Assembly: GCA_900302705.1 (NCBI GenBank)
Contig: OUUY01000141.1
Span: forward strand, 1 to 49,673
Reading direction: 5' to 3'
DNA: 49,673 nt
From: Candidatus Sulfobium mesophilum
GTDB lineage: Bacteria > Nitrospirota > Thermodesulfovibrionia > Thermodesulfovibrionales > UBA6898
Shown: positions 32,609 through 39,390 of the stretch, piece by piece
How the letters are laid out: each line of letters begins with the position of its first letter
Numbering within the stretch: position 1 is the stretch's first letter
Made by a program: the position numbers and the translations under genes
Notes under the pieces: model-generated
The model's input: only the letters and a program-made list of their open reading frames with translations
What the model was told of the DNA's origin: nothing
Databases searched by the model: none

Positions 32609-33955
32609 TTAGTTCGGGGACCATCTCGGGCCAAAGGCCCTCATGTCCTTCGGGGTTATCCTTCGCTGCGATTCTCCATTTGCCCGCATGATATAAATAC
32701 TCTTTGTTCGATCCCTGTCCGACATAAAGGTGATATACCTTCCATCAGGTGAAAAAGAAGGGTCTTCGTTGTTGCCCGAATCGGTCAGCTGCATCAACTC
32801 CGAGCCATCCGGCTTTATTGTGAAGATCTGGTTCTTGCCGCGTCTTCCTGAAAATGCTATCCTGTCGCCACTTGGCGACCAGCAGGGAGAGGTATTGTAA
32901 GAGCCTTCAAATGTAACCCTCCTTACTTCGCTTCCGTCTGAACGCATTATGTAGATCTGCGGGGTCCCGCCCCTGTCCGAAACAAAGGCTATCGACTTTC
33001 CATCAGGTGAGACCGAGGGAGACACATCAATCCCGTGGGTGAAAGTCAGCTTCTTCATGGTACCGGTATCTATATTATACGAAAAGAGTGCCGGGGTGCC
33101 GTCTTTGGTTGAAGAGAAGATAAAGGCGTTTTCTTTGGGGAAAAAATCACCGGCCATATTTGTCCCCTTCGAAACGAATATCCTCTTTTCTGTCATTTTC
33201 AAAAAGTCTAACAAATATATGCCCCATTGTCTACCACGCTCAGAGGAGTACACCGCCTTTGTCCCCTCCCTGGACCAATGCGGCGACAGAAGGATTGAGC
33301 TTTTCAGACCAAGTTTTCGCGCGCGCTGCCCATCCCAATCAACCAGATACAAATCTTTCCCCCCTCCGCGCTCCCCTACGAAAAGGATCCTGGTGCGGAA
33401 GATTCCCGCACTTCCCGTAAACAGGTTATATATATCATTTGAAATCGTATGTCCAAGCTGCCTGACAAGAGACTTATCGGTCTGATATTCCTTGCTCAGG
33501 ACTGCTTTCCCTTCCGAAGTGTCATAAAGAGTAATGGATACTGTAAGGTTTGCACCTTCCTGTACTGTTCCCTTGACAACCGCCTCTACGCCAAGAGGCG
33601 TCCAGTTTCCGGGATTGAAAGGCTGCGAGATTTGTTCAACGTATGATGCACTGTCTACATAGGTGAAAAGTCCTGTGAAGACCAGATCGCCTTTGATCAC
33701 CTCAGAGATTTCTCTGCCTGCCGAACCCGGCAGTTCATATATCGCTATAGGGACCTTTTTGGCTGATGGGGAGGTGATGTCGATATAGATCTTGGCATCC
33801 GAAGAAGTGAAAAGTGAAAGGTGAATTGCTAAAAGCAAAAGGAAAAACTTTACACTGTAAATGCCAAAAGCAAAGCAACTTCTACTCATGTAACTATTGA
33901 TCCGTTCTCTATGCCCTTGGTCCATTGCCTGATGCCTATTGCCTGTTGAGTTCAT
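32609..33955 (-). CDS. tolB: Tol-Pal translocation protein TolB
   Basis: TolB is a periplasmic beta-propeller that docks on Pal. The protein has an N-terminal domain (KIYIDITSPSAKKVPIAIYE) and WD40-like propeller repeats such as DVSPSVSPDGKSIAFVSDRG, SPCWSPSGDRIAFSGRRGK and DPSFSPDGRYITFMSDRDR. ATG 33955 overlaps the tolA stop as ATGA but gives a signal region with a long 35-residue N-terminal part; ATG 33889 gives a more normal one (FFLLLLAIHLSLFTSSDA). The N-terminal coding stretch is made largely of degenerate 7-base repeats. Confidence 0.93.
   Translation of the reverse strand: MNSTGNRHQAMDQGHRERINSYMSRSCFAFGIYSVKFFLLLLAIHLSLFTSSDAKIYIDITSPSAKKVPIAIYELPGSAGREISEVIKGDLVFTGLFTYVDSASYVEQISQPFNPGNWTPLGVEAVVKGTVQEGANLTVSITLYDTSEGKAVLSKEYQTDKSLVRQLGHTISNDIYNLFTGSAGIFRTRILFVGERGGGKDLYLVDWDGQRARKLGLKSSILLSPHWSREGTKAVYSSERGRQWGIYLLDFLKMTEKRIFVSKGTNMAGDFFPKENAFIFSSTKDGTPALFSYNIDTGTMKKLTFTHGIDVSPSVSPDGKSIAFVSDRGGTPQIYIMRSDGSEVRRVTFEGSYNTSPCWSPSGDRIAFSGRRGKNQIFTIKPDGSELMQLTDSGNNEDPSFSPDGRYITFMSDRDRTKSIYIMRANGESQRRITPKDMRAFGPRWSPN
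33804..33951. repeat. Two clusters of degenerate 7-base tandem repeats within tolB
   Basis: At 33804-33845 the plus strand reads as consecutive heptamers GAAGTGA, AAAGTGA, AAGGTGA, ATTGCTA, AAAGCAA, AAGGAAA. At 33924-33951 it reads ATTGCCT, GATGCCT, ATTGCCT, GTTGAGT. Both lie in the part of tolB that encodes the leader and signal peptide. Confidence 0.7.
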
Positions 33956-34617
33956 GGATAAAACCTTATTCCGATCTCCATCTCATAGGGCGGAGGCGCG
34001 ACAGGGCTTGCTTTTTGTACTGCCTGAAGAACCGACCTGTCAAAAAATCTGTCCCCTGATTTTTGTTCAAATTTCAGGTCGGAGAGTGTCCCGTCTTTTT
34101 GGATCCTTATGGATATAACGGCCTGGAGATTCTTTTTGCTATAATCCGGCCAGCTCCACTGCTCGTGAATCTGTCCAGCAACCTTATCAATATAGCTCGC
34201 TTCTCCCGGGCCGATGACAGCACCCGAAGCCGCGCCCTGCGAGGGCGACTTTGAAGGTGTTCGTCCCCCTTTGCCCTGGATGGCCACGAGGGAACGCAAC
34301 CTGACTATCTGCCTGAGCTTCTCTTCTGCCTGCCTCTTGGCCTTCAGTGCAGCGATGCTCTCTTCAATCGATTTTGTCTCTTTCTTATCGTCAACATGTG
34401 TTGTTGTCTGATTTCTTTTAGCGGGCAACGGTTCGCCTGGTTCAGCGGCCACTCCTTTTTTCTGGGTCTGTCCCGCGGGACCCACCAGACTTACTGTATA
34501 TGGAGAGGGCATGATCATATCATGGGATTGTCTAAGGATGAGGAAAGACAGCAGAAAGAAGGTCAGATGAAGGCCAGTGGAGAGGACCGCTGTCTTCTGA
34601 AGAGAAGGGCCTTTCAT
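33952..34617 (-). CDS. tolA: TolA/TonB-type energy-transducing protein
   Basis: The 221-residue protein has one N-terminal helix (AVLSTGLHLTFFLLSFLIL), a charged coil (ESIAALKAKRQAEEKLRQIV) and a TonB-like C-terminal domain (EQWSWPDYSKKNLQAVISIR, DLKFEQKSGDRFFDRSVLQA). In this position between tolR and tolB it acts as TolA, which transmits proton-motive energy from TolQR to the outer membrane. It is shorter than E. coli TolA. Start and stop each overlap neighbours by 4 bases. Confidence 0.9.
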   Translation of the reverse strand: MKGPSLQKTAVLSTGLHLTFFLLSFLILRQSHDMIMPSPYTVSLVGPAGQTQKKGVAAEPGEPLPAKRNQTTTHVDDKKETKSIEESIAALKAKRQAEEKLRQIVRLRSLVAIQGKGGRTPSKSPSQGAASGAVIGPGEASYIDKVAGQIHEQWSWPDYSKKNLQAVISIRIQKDGTLSDLKFEQKSGDRFFDRSVLQAVQKASPVAPPPYEMEIGIRFYP

Positions 34618-35015
34618 TTCATGTCAAGCTTCGGTTCTGTTATCATCCCGAGTTTTTCTATCCCTGCCTCCTTAATCTCCCCCATGACCTCGACGACGAG
34701 ACCGTAAGGAACGTCTTTGTCCGCTTTAAGAAAGATATTTGGGTTTAATTTGCTGATCGCCTCAAGTTTTTGACGCATCTGTGAAATAGTAATGGGAGTG
34801 TCATTCATATAAATCGTGCGGTCTCTCTTAATTACGAGTGAAATCCTTTCCTCAGGAGGCAATTCTTTGCCCTTTGCCTTCGGGAGATTTACGTCTACCC
34901 CCTGTTGAAGAAGCGGGGCCGTCACCATGAAGATGACCAGCAGAACGAGCATTACATCAACAAACGGCGTAACATTTATCTCAGATAGGACGTTCCTGTC
35001 TCTGTTGGTTTTCAT
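34614..35015 (-). CDS. tolR: TolR/ExbD-type proton-channel subunit
   Basis: The 133-residue protein has the family layout: NVLSEINVTPFVDVMLVLLVIFMVTA with the transmembrane Asp required for proton flow, then a periplasmic domain (NIFLKADKDVPYGLVVEVMG). It forms the motor with TolQ. Its ATG overlaps the tolQ stop and its stop overlaps the tolA start, both as ATGA. Confidence 0.94.
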   Translation of the reverse strand: MKTNRDRNVLSEINVTPFVDVMLVLLVIFMVTAPLLQQGVDVNLPKAKGKELPPEERISLVIKRDRTIYMNDTPITISQMRQKLEAISKLNPNIFLKADKDVPYGLVVEVMGEIKEAGIEKLGMITEPKLDMK

Positions 35016-35638
35016 TGGCCTGTTGTGAACAGTTCGAGAAGGTCCTCTGAAAAATCCTCCATCTCGACTATCATCTTTCTTGCCATGCTCAGGTAATAGT
35101 TGTAGGCGATGACGGCGGGGATTGCGGCTGCAAGCCCCACAGCGGTTGCGATAAGGGCCTCCGCAATACCGGGGGCTACCACCGCAAGAGACGCGGACCC
35201 GGCAGAGCCTATGCCGTGGAAAGAATTCATGATACCCCAGACAGTGCCGAAAAGACCTATAAATGGTGACGTTGATCCGGTAGTGGCGAGGAAGTTAAGA
35301 TATTTTTCGAGTTTCACAGATTCCAGGGTCTCATATCTTCTCAGCAGGCGCTTCACCTCACTCTTATCCCGCTCGGCCCCGTCAGTATAAACAGACTTAA
35401 AGACGTTTGCGATGGGACTGAGAGAGAGGTTTTTTGTCGACTTGAAAAGGTCTTTGGGGTCCCGATTCGCGCGGTATGCCCTCAAAAACTGTTCCGACTC
35501 GCCGTTTGCCTTCGAAAAATACCTTTGTTTAAAGAAGATAATCGCCCACGACATAACAGAGAAAAAAAGAAGAATAATAAGAACGATTTTAACAACGATC
35601 CCTGCGTGGAGAATTATGGAAAAGACTGACTCTTTCAT
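35012..35638 (-). CDS. tolQ: TolQ/ExbB-type proton-channel subunit
   Basis: The 208-residue inner-membrane protein has three helices: an N-terminal one (IVVKIVLIILLFFSVMSWAI) and two near residues 110-190, with the conserved loop LATTGSTSPFIGLFGTVWGI and GIAEALIATAVGLAAAIPAV. TolQ and TolR convert proton motive force into movement of TolA. GAGG precedes ATG 35638. It heads the Tol-Pal/Moa/Ccs unit. Confidence 0.94.
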   Translation of the reverse strand: MKESVFSIILHAGIVVKIVLIILLFFSVMSWAIIFFKQRYFSKANGESEQFLRAYRANRDPKDLFKSTKNLSLSPIANVFKSVYTDGAERDKSEVKRLLRRYETLESVKLEKYLNFLATTGSTSPFIGLFGTVWGIMNSFHGIGSAGSASLAVVAPGIAEALIATAVGLAAAIPAVIAYNYYLSMARKMIVEMEDFSEDLLELFTTGQ

Positions 35639-35665
35639 TCACTACCTCGTCAAAGTTTTGTTAGA

Positions 35666-35694
35666 ATTTAAAAAATTAATCTGACAAAAGTCAA
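35666..35694 (-). promoter_or_regulatory. Candidate tolQ promoter overlapping a TTGAC-N4-GTCAG palindrome
   Basis: On the minus strand TTGACT (35694-35689) and TTAAAT (35671-35666) are 17 bases apart. The -35 box is also half of the palindrome 35681-35694 (CTGAC-AAAA-GTCAA on the plus strand), which resembles an FNR-type half-site pair. The rest of 35695-35870 is AT-rich, with a 7-base inverted repeat (TGTGCGA at 35761, TCGCACA at 35804), and shows no gene. Confidence 0.35.
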
Positions 35695-35870
35695 ATTAAG
35701 ATTTATTCACGTATATAATACATTATTTCTATACTTTGAACGCTAATTAATATTAACCCATGTGCGACTGGAATGCTTTTCATACGACCGGGCGCAAATT
35801 TTTTCGCACATTAATTGCCTATCACCCCAGACAATGAACTCAATAAATTCCTGCCGGAAGTGAAGCATCA

Positions 35871-36254
35871 TCACTGTCGGGTGGGGTGTTCATCGCGGAC
35901 ACCGGAGCCGGATGACAAGTGGCTGGCAATGAAAAAAAGACAGAAAGACGCAAAAATGGTAATGAAGGCTATCGTGAATGCGAGTGATTTCCCATGCCAC
36001 AACCCGACAAACCACCTCGTTAACTCATTCGCAAGCACATTTATCTTTCCGCCATAAAGCTCCAGGTTATGCATATACATTTTGGAATCTTCGGGCGTAA
36101 CAGGATAAACGTTTCCCCCGGCCATTTCATAGCCTAAAGCATCGTTAGGATTATCCACTGCCGTCAGATAAATCAATATTGCGCTGCCTAACCCCGTCAG
36201 CAGGATAGTCACTGCTATGAGGTAAAGACGTGATTGATGTCTTGCCAATTTCAT
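35871..36254 (-). CDS. Small membrane protein of unknown function
   Basis: The 127-residue protein has an N-terminal helix (LYLIAVTILLTGLGSAILIY), a soluble loop of about 55 residues (YEMAGGNVYPVTPEDSKMY, HNLELYGGKINVLANELTRW) and a C-terminal helix (SLAFTIAFITIFASFCLFFI). I do not recognise a named family. It begins 8 bases after the deaD stop, so it is probably co-transcribed with the helicase. Confidence 0.7.
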   Translation of the reverse strand: MKLARHQSRLYLIAVTILLTGLGSAILIYLTAVDNPNDALGYEMAGGNVYPVTPEDSKMYMHNLELYGGKINVLANELTRWFVGLWHGKSLAFTIAFITIFASFCLFFIASHLSSGSGVRDEHPTRQ

Positions 36255-36262
36255 TCCGCCAA

Positions 36263-37903
36263 CTACCTTCTTTTCTTTTTTGGAAAGGATTTTGAAGATG
36301 TTGCCTTTGCCTTTGTGACTGTTACCTTCTTTCCCCTTATGACAGCCCTGTTCATGGCGAGCAGGACTTTTTCGACTATCTCTGACGGGACTTCGAAGAA
36401 CGTAAAGTTATCCATGATATCTATCCTGCCGACGCGCTTTCCCGGAATGCCAGCCTCAACAGCTATAGCCTTAAGTATCTCTGCTGTCTGAATTTTGTCC
36501 TTACGGCCAAGTGTCATAAAGAGCCTTGTCATGCCTCTTTCTGCCATCCCCGACTGTTCAATCCTTTTCTCGCCGGCTGGACGCGGCTGGCGTTTCGCGA
36601 GCTCCGGCACTTCCATGCTTCCAAAGGCCAGTGAGAGGGCTGCTGCTCCGAGTTCCTCTATGTCGGCGGATTCGGCAAGTTCACGGATAATGGCCATATA
36701 CGTTCTGTGCTTCCCTTTTTCTATGACATCAGAAAGGTCTGCTTTTATCTGCCGCTGACGGGCCTTCCTTACCTCCGCGGCAGAAGGGATCTCCTGACGG
36801 CTCAGCTTTGTCCTGGCGATCCTTTCTATCAGCTGTAGCTGCCTGTATTCGCGGGGTGTTACAAATGTTACGGCTATGCCGGTGCGTCCCGCCCGTCCGG
36901 TTCGGCCGATCCTGTGGACATACCCTTCGGGGTTTTGGGGGATGCTGTAGTTGATGACGTGGCTGATATTTTCTATGTCTATGCCTCTTCCCGCCACATC
37001 AGTGGCGACAAGGATGTCGACCATGCCTTCCCGGAATTTTCCCATTATATCTTCTCTGTGGGACTGGGTGAAATCACCATGGAGGGCGCCGGAGTTATAA
37101 CCCAGTTTCTGCAGTCTGGCGGAAACGTCATCGACCTCCCTTTTGGTATGACAAAATATAAGCGTCCGTTCAGGCGACTCCACATCAAGAAGCCTTCTCA
37201 GTACCTCGGGCTTGTCTCTTTCAAGCACTTCGTAGAAGACCTGTTTGATTTTGGGAGCGATGACGTCTTTTACGTTGATCGCGATCTTCAGCGGATCGCG
37301 CATATATTTCTTCGCGATCTTAAGGATCTCAGGCGGCATGGTAGCTGAATAGAGCATCGTCTGTCTCGATGAAGGCGTCATCTCGAGTATCTTTTCGATA
37401 TCGGCGATAAAACCCATGTCCAGCATTTCATCTGCCTCATCGAGGACAACCGTTGAGACGTTTCCTACCGACAAAGTCCCTCTGGTGAGATGGTCGATGA
37501 TGCGCCCGGGGGTGCCGACTATAATATTGGTGCCCTGCCTGAGGGCCTTCATCTGTTCCACGATTGATGCGCCTCCATAGACCGTCAGAACCGAACACTT
37601 CCTGTATTTTGCAAGCTGCCCCAGTTCCTCGGAAACCTGAATGGCCAGTTCGCGGGTAGGCTCTATGATAAGGGCAGCAGGTTTCTTGCCGGAGAAATTC
37701 TTTTCGATGATGGGGATGCCGAAGGATGCTGTCTTCCCGGTTCCTGTCTGGGCCTGACCGATGATGTCCCGGCCTTCAAGCGCATGGGGTATTGTCAGTT
37801 CCTGTATTGGCGTGGGCTCCTCGAAACCCATTTCATTGATTGCCCTGGCCACTGCCGGGCTTAAGTTGAGGGCATCAAAACTTCCTGTCAGTTTCTCGTT
37901 CAA
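36263..37903 (-). CDS. deaD: DEAD-box ATP-dependent RNA helicase
   Basis: DeaD-type helicases unwind structured RNA and help ribosome assembly, often in the cold. The 546-residue protein has the Q motif (FEEPTPIQELTIP), motif I AQTGTGKT, motif II VLDEADEMLD, motif III SATMP, motif VI YVHRIGRTGRAGRTG, and a C-terminal DbpA/CsdA RNA-binding domain (RLFMTLGRKDKIQTAEILKA, VGRIDIMDNFTFFEVP) ending in a basic tail. Start is TTG 37903, 8 bases after AGGAG. A terminator and a promoter lie directly upstream, suggesting control in the leader. Confidence 0.95.
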   Translation of the reverse strand: MNEKLTGSFDALNLSPAVARAINEMGFEEPTPIQELTIPHALEGRDIIGQAQTGTGKTASFGIPIIEKNFSGKKPAALIIEPTRELAIQVSEELGQLAKYRKCSVLTVYGGASIVEQMKALRQGTNIIVGTPGRIIDHLTRGTLSVGNVSTVVLDEADEMLDMGFIADIEKILEMTPSSRQTMLYSATMPPEILKIAKKYMRDPLKIAINVKDVIAPKIKQVFYEVLERDKPEVLRRLLDVESPERTLIFCHTKREVDDVSARLQKLGYNSGALHGDFTQSHREDIMGKFREGMVDILVATDVAGRGIDIENISHVINYSIPQNPEGYVHRIGRTGRAGRTGIAVTFVTPREYRQLQLIERIARTKLSRQEIPSAAEVRKARQRQIKADLSDVIEKGKHRTYMAIIRELAESADIEELGAAALSLAFGSMEVPELAKRQPRPAGEKRIEQSGMAERGMTRLFMTLGRKDKIQTAEILKAIAVEAGIPGKRVGRIDIMDNFTFFEVPSEIVEKVLLAMNRAVIRGKKVTVTKAKATSSKSFPKKKRR

Positions 37904-37925
37904 TACACAGCTCCTTTAGTCTAAT

Positions 37926-37962
37926 GAAAAAATAAAACCTCAGGGCCTTAATATCCCTGAGG
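37926..37962 (-). terminator. Terminator in the deaD leader, possible attenuator
   Basis: On the minus strand CCTCAGGG (37962-37955) pairs perfectly with CCCTGAGG (37945-37938) over a 9-base loop, followed by TTTTATTTTTT (37937-37927). It lies 22 bases before the deaD start codon and 37 bases or so after the predicted transcript start. It could also end the upstream membrane-protein gene. Confidence 0.8.
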
Positions 37963-37998
37963 TCGATCATGAATAAGAGATTATACTATGGCCTGATT

Positions 37999-38028
37999 AT
38001 TATCGGCCATTTACATGGGCATTGTCAA
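37999..38028 (-). promoter_or_regulatory. Promoter of deaD
   Basis: On the minus strand TTGACA (38028-38023) and GATAAT (38004-37999) are 18 bases apart. The predicted start is near 37992, upstream of the leader terminator. Confidence 0.6.
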
Positions 38029-38041
38029 CGAAAGCACAGGA

Positions 38042-38545
38042 TCAAGATTTCCGTCCAAGCAATACGGCCTGGACGATAATGCCGGTAAGCACCAGCAAAA
38101 TAAATAGCGTCCCGGCCAGCCCCTGACCGAAGTGAAATGATCTGATGATGAGACCAGCCCCTATAAAAGAGGAGAGCACGATGAGTGTCCAGCGGAACAA
38201 TACCTTCATGAGGATGGCGCCTATCACGCCGCCCAAAATAAAATACAGCAAGTAATAGTTGCCGGGGCCTTTGCCGAGCTCCCTGAGGAGTTCGATAAAA
38301 AGGTAGCCCCCGGCAATAAAGCCTCCTGCCAATATTGCGACCTTCTGAAAATAAAAGGTCAATACTGCGCCTACTGCGCCCACGAAAAAAGCAATGACGA
38401 GCGCTGTATGGTGGGGCTGTCCGTGTACAAAATGTTTAGCCAGATCAAAGCCCAGGACGAACCCAATCCCGCCAATGAAAAGCCAATAAAGCCTTTGGCC
38501 CATTGTAAGCAATGCGGCCCCGAGTATTAATCTTAAGATATCCAT
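38042..38545 (-). CDS. Polytopic membrane protein, DUF4203/TMEM198-like
   Basis: The 167-residue protein is nearly all hydrophobic helices with short Gly-rich turns (YWLFIGGIGFVLGFDLAKHF, LAGGFIAGGYLFIELLREL, YFILGGVIGAILMKVLFRW, LSSFIGAGLIIRSFHFGQG). The pattern of GG/GxxG-containing helices suits DUF4203/TMEM198-type proteins, whose role in bacteria is unknown. It is divergent from norC, and one copy of the repeated 14-base motif lies 22 bases before its start. Confidence 0.72.
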   Translation of the reverse strand: MDILRLILGAALLTMGQRLYWLFIGGIGFVLGFDLAKHFVHGQPHHTALVIAFFVGAVGAVLTFYFQKVAILAGGFIAGGYLFIELLRELGKGPGNYYLLYFILGGVIGAILMKVLFRWTLIVLSSFIGAGLIIRSFHFGQGLAGTLFILLVLTGIIVQAVLLGRKS

Positions 38546-38566
38546 GGAAGTATTAGTCTATCATGC

Positions 38567-38580
38567 ATTTTCGGAAATAG
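38567..38580 (-). promoter_or_regulatory. Candidate operator, copy 1 (membrane-protein side)
   Basis: ATTTTCGGAAATAG on the plus strand is the exact reverse complement of copy 2 at 38674-38687. Each copy is itself nearly palindromic (TATTT-CCGA-AAATA type). This copy lies 22-35 bases upstream of the divergent membrane-protein start, in the likely promoter region. Confidence 0.5.
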
Positions 38581-38673
38581 CCGCAGCAGGAGAACTCCTT
38601 TTTGTGCCTATATGATTAGCGTCATAGCAGGTCTCCCCCAGAAGTCTTTATTATCTAGGTATGAAATCGGGAC

Positions 38674-38687
38674 TATTTCCGAAAATA
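38674..38687 (+). promoter_or_regulatory. Candidate operator, copy 2 (norC side)
   Basis: CTATTTCCGAAAAT is the exact inverse of copy 1 and lies 20-33 bases upstream of the norC ATG, just before the GGGGAGG ribosome binding site. A TATTAT box at 38650-38655 would place the transcript start at about 38663, so this site would be downstream of it, a position suited to a repressor. Confidence 0.5.
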
Positions 38688-38706
38688 TTCAAGGGGAGGT
38701 GTTTGT

Positions 38707-39378
38707 ATGAGTAACAAGGCTGCAAGAAATCTGTTCATCTTCGGCAGTCTCTTTTTTTTCGTGATCTTTCTTGGCATGACTTACGACACGTTGGGAAATC
38801 TCGATAAGCGTGCGCCGGAGATAACTGATGAGGTGGACGCAGGCAAGCATGTGTGGCATAAGTATGACTGTATAGGCTGTCATACCATCTTTGGAAACGG
38901 GTCGTATTTTGCCCCGGAACTGGCAAAGATAACCGAAAAGAAACCGAAAGGATATCTGAAAAAATTCCTCATGGACCCCAAAGCCGTGAATCCGGCTGCA
39001 GCAATGCCTAAATTCGGCATAACAGCGGATGAGGCCGACAAACTTCTGGCTTTTCTTGACTGGTCTTCAAAGGTTGACACCAATGGATGGCCGCCAAAAC
39101 CTATCCTTGCCGTGGCAGCCGGGGTTGCAGGGCAGGAGCTGTCTGCAGGTGAGAAAGTTTACCGGGCGCACGGCTGTTCCGACTGCCACATTATAAGCGG
39201 CATCGGCGGTACCTCAGGACCCGATCTCACCCATGTCGGTGCCAAGAGAGACAGAGCATGGCTGATAGGCCATTTCAAGGACCCTGACGACTATGTGAAG
39301 GATTCCGCCATGCCTAAGGTTGAGGCGCCTGAAGCCGACATAGAAAAATTGGCCGATTATATGCTTACGCTTAAATAG
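38707..39378 (+). CDS. norC: Nitric oxide reductase NorC-like subunit with two heme c sites
   Basis: NorC is the membrane-anchored cytochrome c that feeds electrons to NorB. The 223-residue protein has an N-terminal helix (FIFGSLFFFVIFLGMTY), a first heme site CIGCH at residues 55-59 with KYDCIGCHTIFGNGSYFAPE typical of NorC, and Met100 in AAMPKFG. It then has a second cytochrome c domain with CSDCH at 157-161. Standard NorC is about 150 residues with one heme, so this is a fusion with an extra monoheme module. It is 12 bases upstream of norB. Confidence 0.92.
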   Translation: MSNKAARNLFIFGSLFFFVIFLGMTYDTLGNLDKRAPEITDEVDAGKHVWHKYDCIGCHTIFGNGSYFAPELAKITEKKPKGYLKKFLMDPKAVNPAAAMPKFGITADEADKLLAFLDWSSKVDTNGWPPKPILAVAAGVAGQELSAGEKVYRAHGCSDCHIISGIGGTSGPDLTHVGAKRDRAWLIGHFKDPDDYVKDSAMPKVEAPEADIEKLADYMLTLK

Positions 39379-39390
39379 GAGGAGATGTAA

